Shown here piece after piece: positions 16,403 through 16,466 of a DNA stretch of 16,466 bases. This DNA is from Sporisorium sorghi (taxonomy: Eukaryota > Basidiomycota > Ustilaginomycetes > Ustilaginales > Ustilaginaceae): positions 6,499 through 22,964 of the forward strand of contig JALCCG010000323.1 in the NCBI GenBank assembly GCA_023212695.1, read 5' to 3'. The notes under the pieces are model-generated. The model was not told the DNA's origin. It made no database searches and worked only from the letters and a program-made list of their open reading frames with translations. A program made the translations under genes and the position numbers. Within the stretch, counting starts at the first letter, position 1. The number at the start of each line of letters is the position of its first letter.

Positions 16403-16466
16403 TTTTTTTTTTTTTTTTTTTGTTTCCTGCTCTTCTGTCTTTTTGGTTGTGGTGTGCCCCTCACTT
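16136..16466. promoter_or_regulatory. CET1 upstream region
   Basis: This is the presumed promoter and leader of the minus-strand CET1 gene, running to the window edge. Apart from the long T homopolymers (A on the coding strand) I see no clear TATA box or further gene. The frame upstream of the CET1 ATG is open for 56 codons to an ATG at 16303. Confidence 0.5.
16333..16421. repeat. Long T homopolymers at the window edge
   Basis: T runs of 17 (16333-16349), 35 (16367-16401) and 19 (16403-16421) bases are separated by a CT-rich/CGCG segment and a single G. On the CET1 strand these are poly(A) tracts 200-290 nt upstream of the start codon, fitting a nucleosome-free promoter. Lengths are uncertain because such runs are hard to sequence. 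Confidence 0.95.

Overview
The window looks like a stretch of nuclear genome from a basidiomycete of the smut type (Ustilaginomycotina, e.g. Ustilago, Sporisorium or Pseudozyma relatives). The pointers are eukaryotic housekeeping genes with long, mostly intronless, GC-rich reading frames, short (75-80 nt) GT-AG introns in one gene, Ser/Pro/Ala-rich disordered protein regions, CAG/CTG triplet runs and CT-rich promoters. The lineage is inferred from style and content; no marker was compared.

There are five protein-coding genes. From left to right: (1) a DHDPS/N-acetylneuraminate-lyase family aldolase (230-1231, +), preceded by an almost pure poly(C) tract and a TATA box; (2) on the minus strand, a mitochondrial P-loop Fe-S protein of the Mrp/NUBPL/Ind1 type (1387-2535), tail-to-tail with gene 1; (3) an ATP-dependent DNA ligase I (Cdc9/LIG1 type, 2812-6021, +), divergent from gene 2 across a 276-bp shared promoter region; (4) after a 2.6-kb gap, a 2012-residue Ser/Thr protein kinase of unresolved subfamily (8647-14685, +); (5) on the minus strand, convergent with gene 4, an RNA 5'-triphosphatase (Cet1/Pct1 type mRNA-capping enzyme, 15150-16135) in three exons.

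The genes do not form a pathway or cluster. They are housekeeping functions (a metabolic aldolase, complex I Fe-S assembly, Okazaki-fragment joining, a signalling kinase, mRNA capping) that happen to be neighbours. I see no transposon, CRISPR, tRNA, rRNA or secondary-metabolite cluster.

The points most worth a second look are: the Ind1-like protein has Ser-Pro-Asp-Thr where the family normally has the CPxC Fe-S ligand motif; the DNA ligase carries a roughly 85-residue acidic insert between nucleotidyl-transferase motifs IV and V; the kinase has a large uncharacterised C-terminal half and a leader with an upstream reading frame in the same phase, ended by a TAG 60 nt before the main ATG; one CET1 intron falls between the two metal-binding glutamates of the first catalytic motif; and the 2.6-kb gap holds a perfect 12-bp inverted repeat, several CCAAT boxes and several microsatellites.
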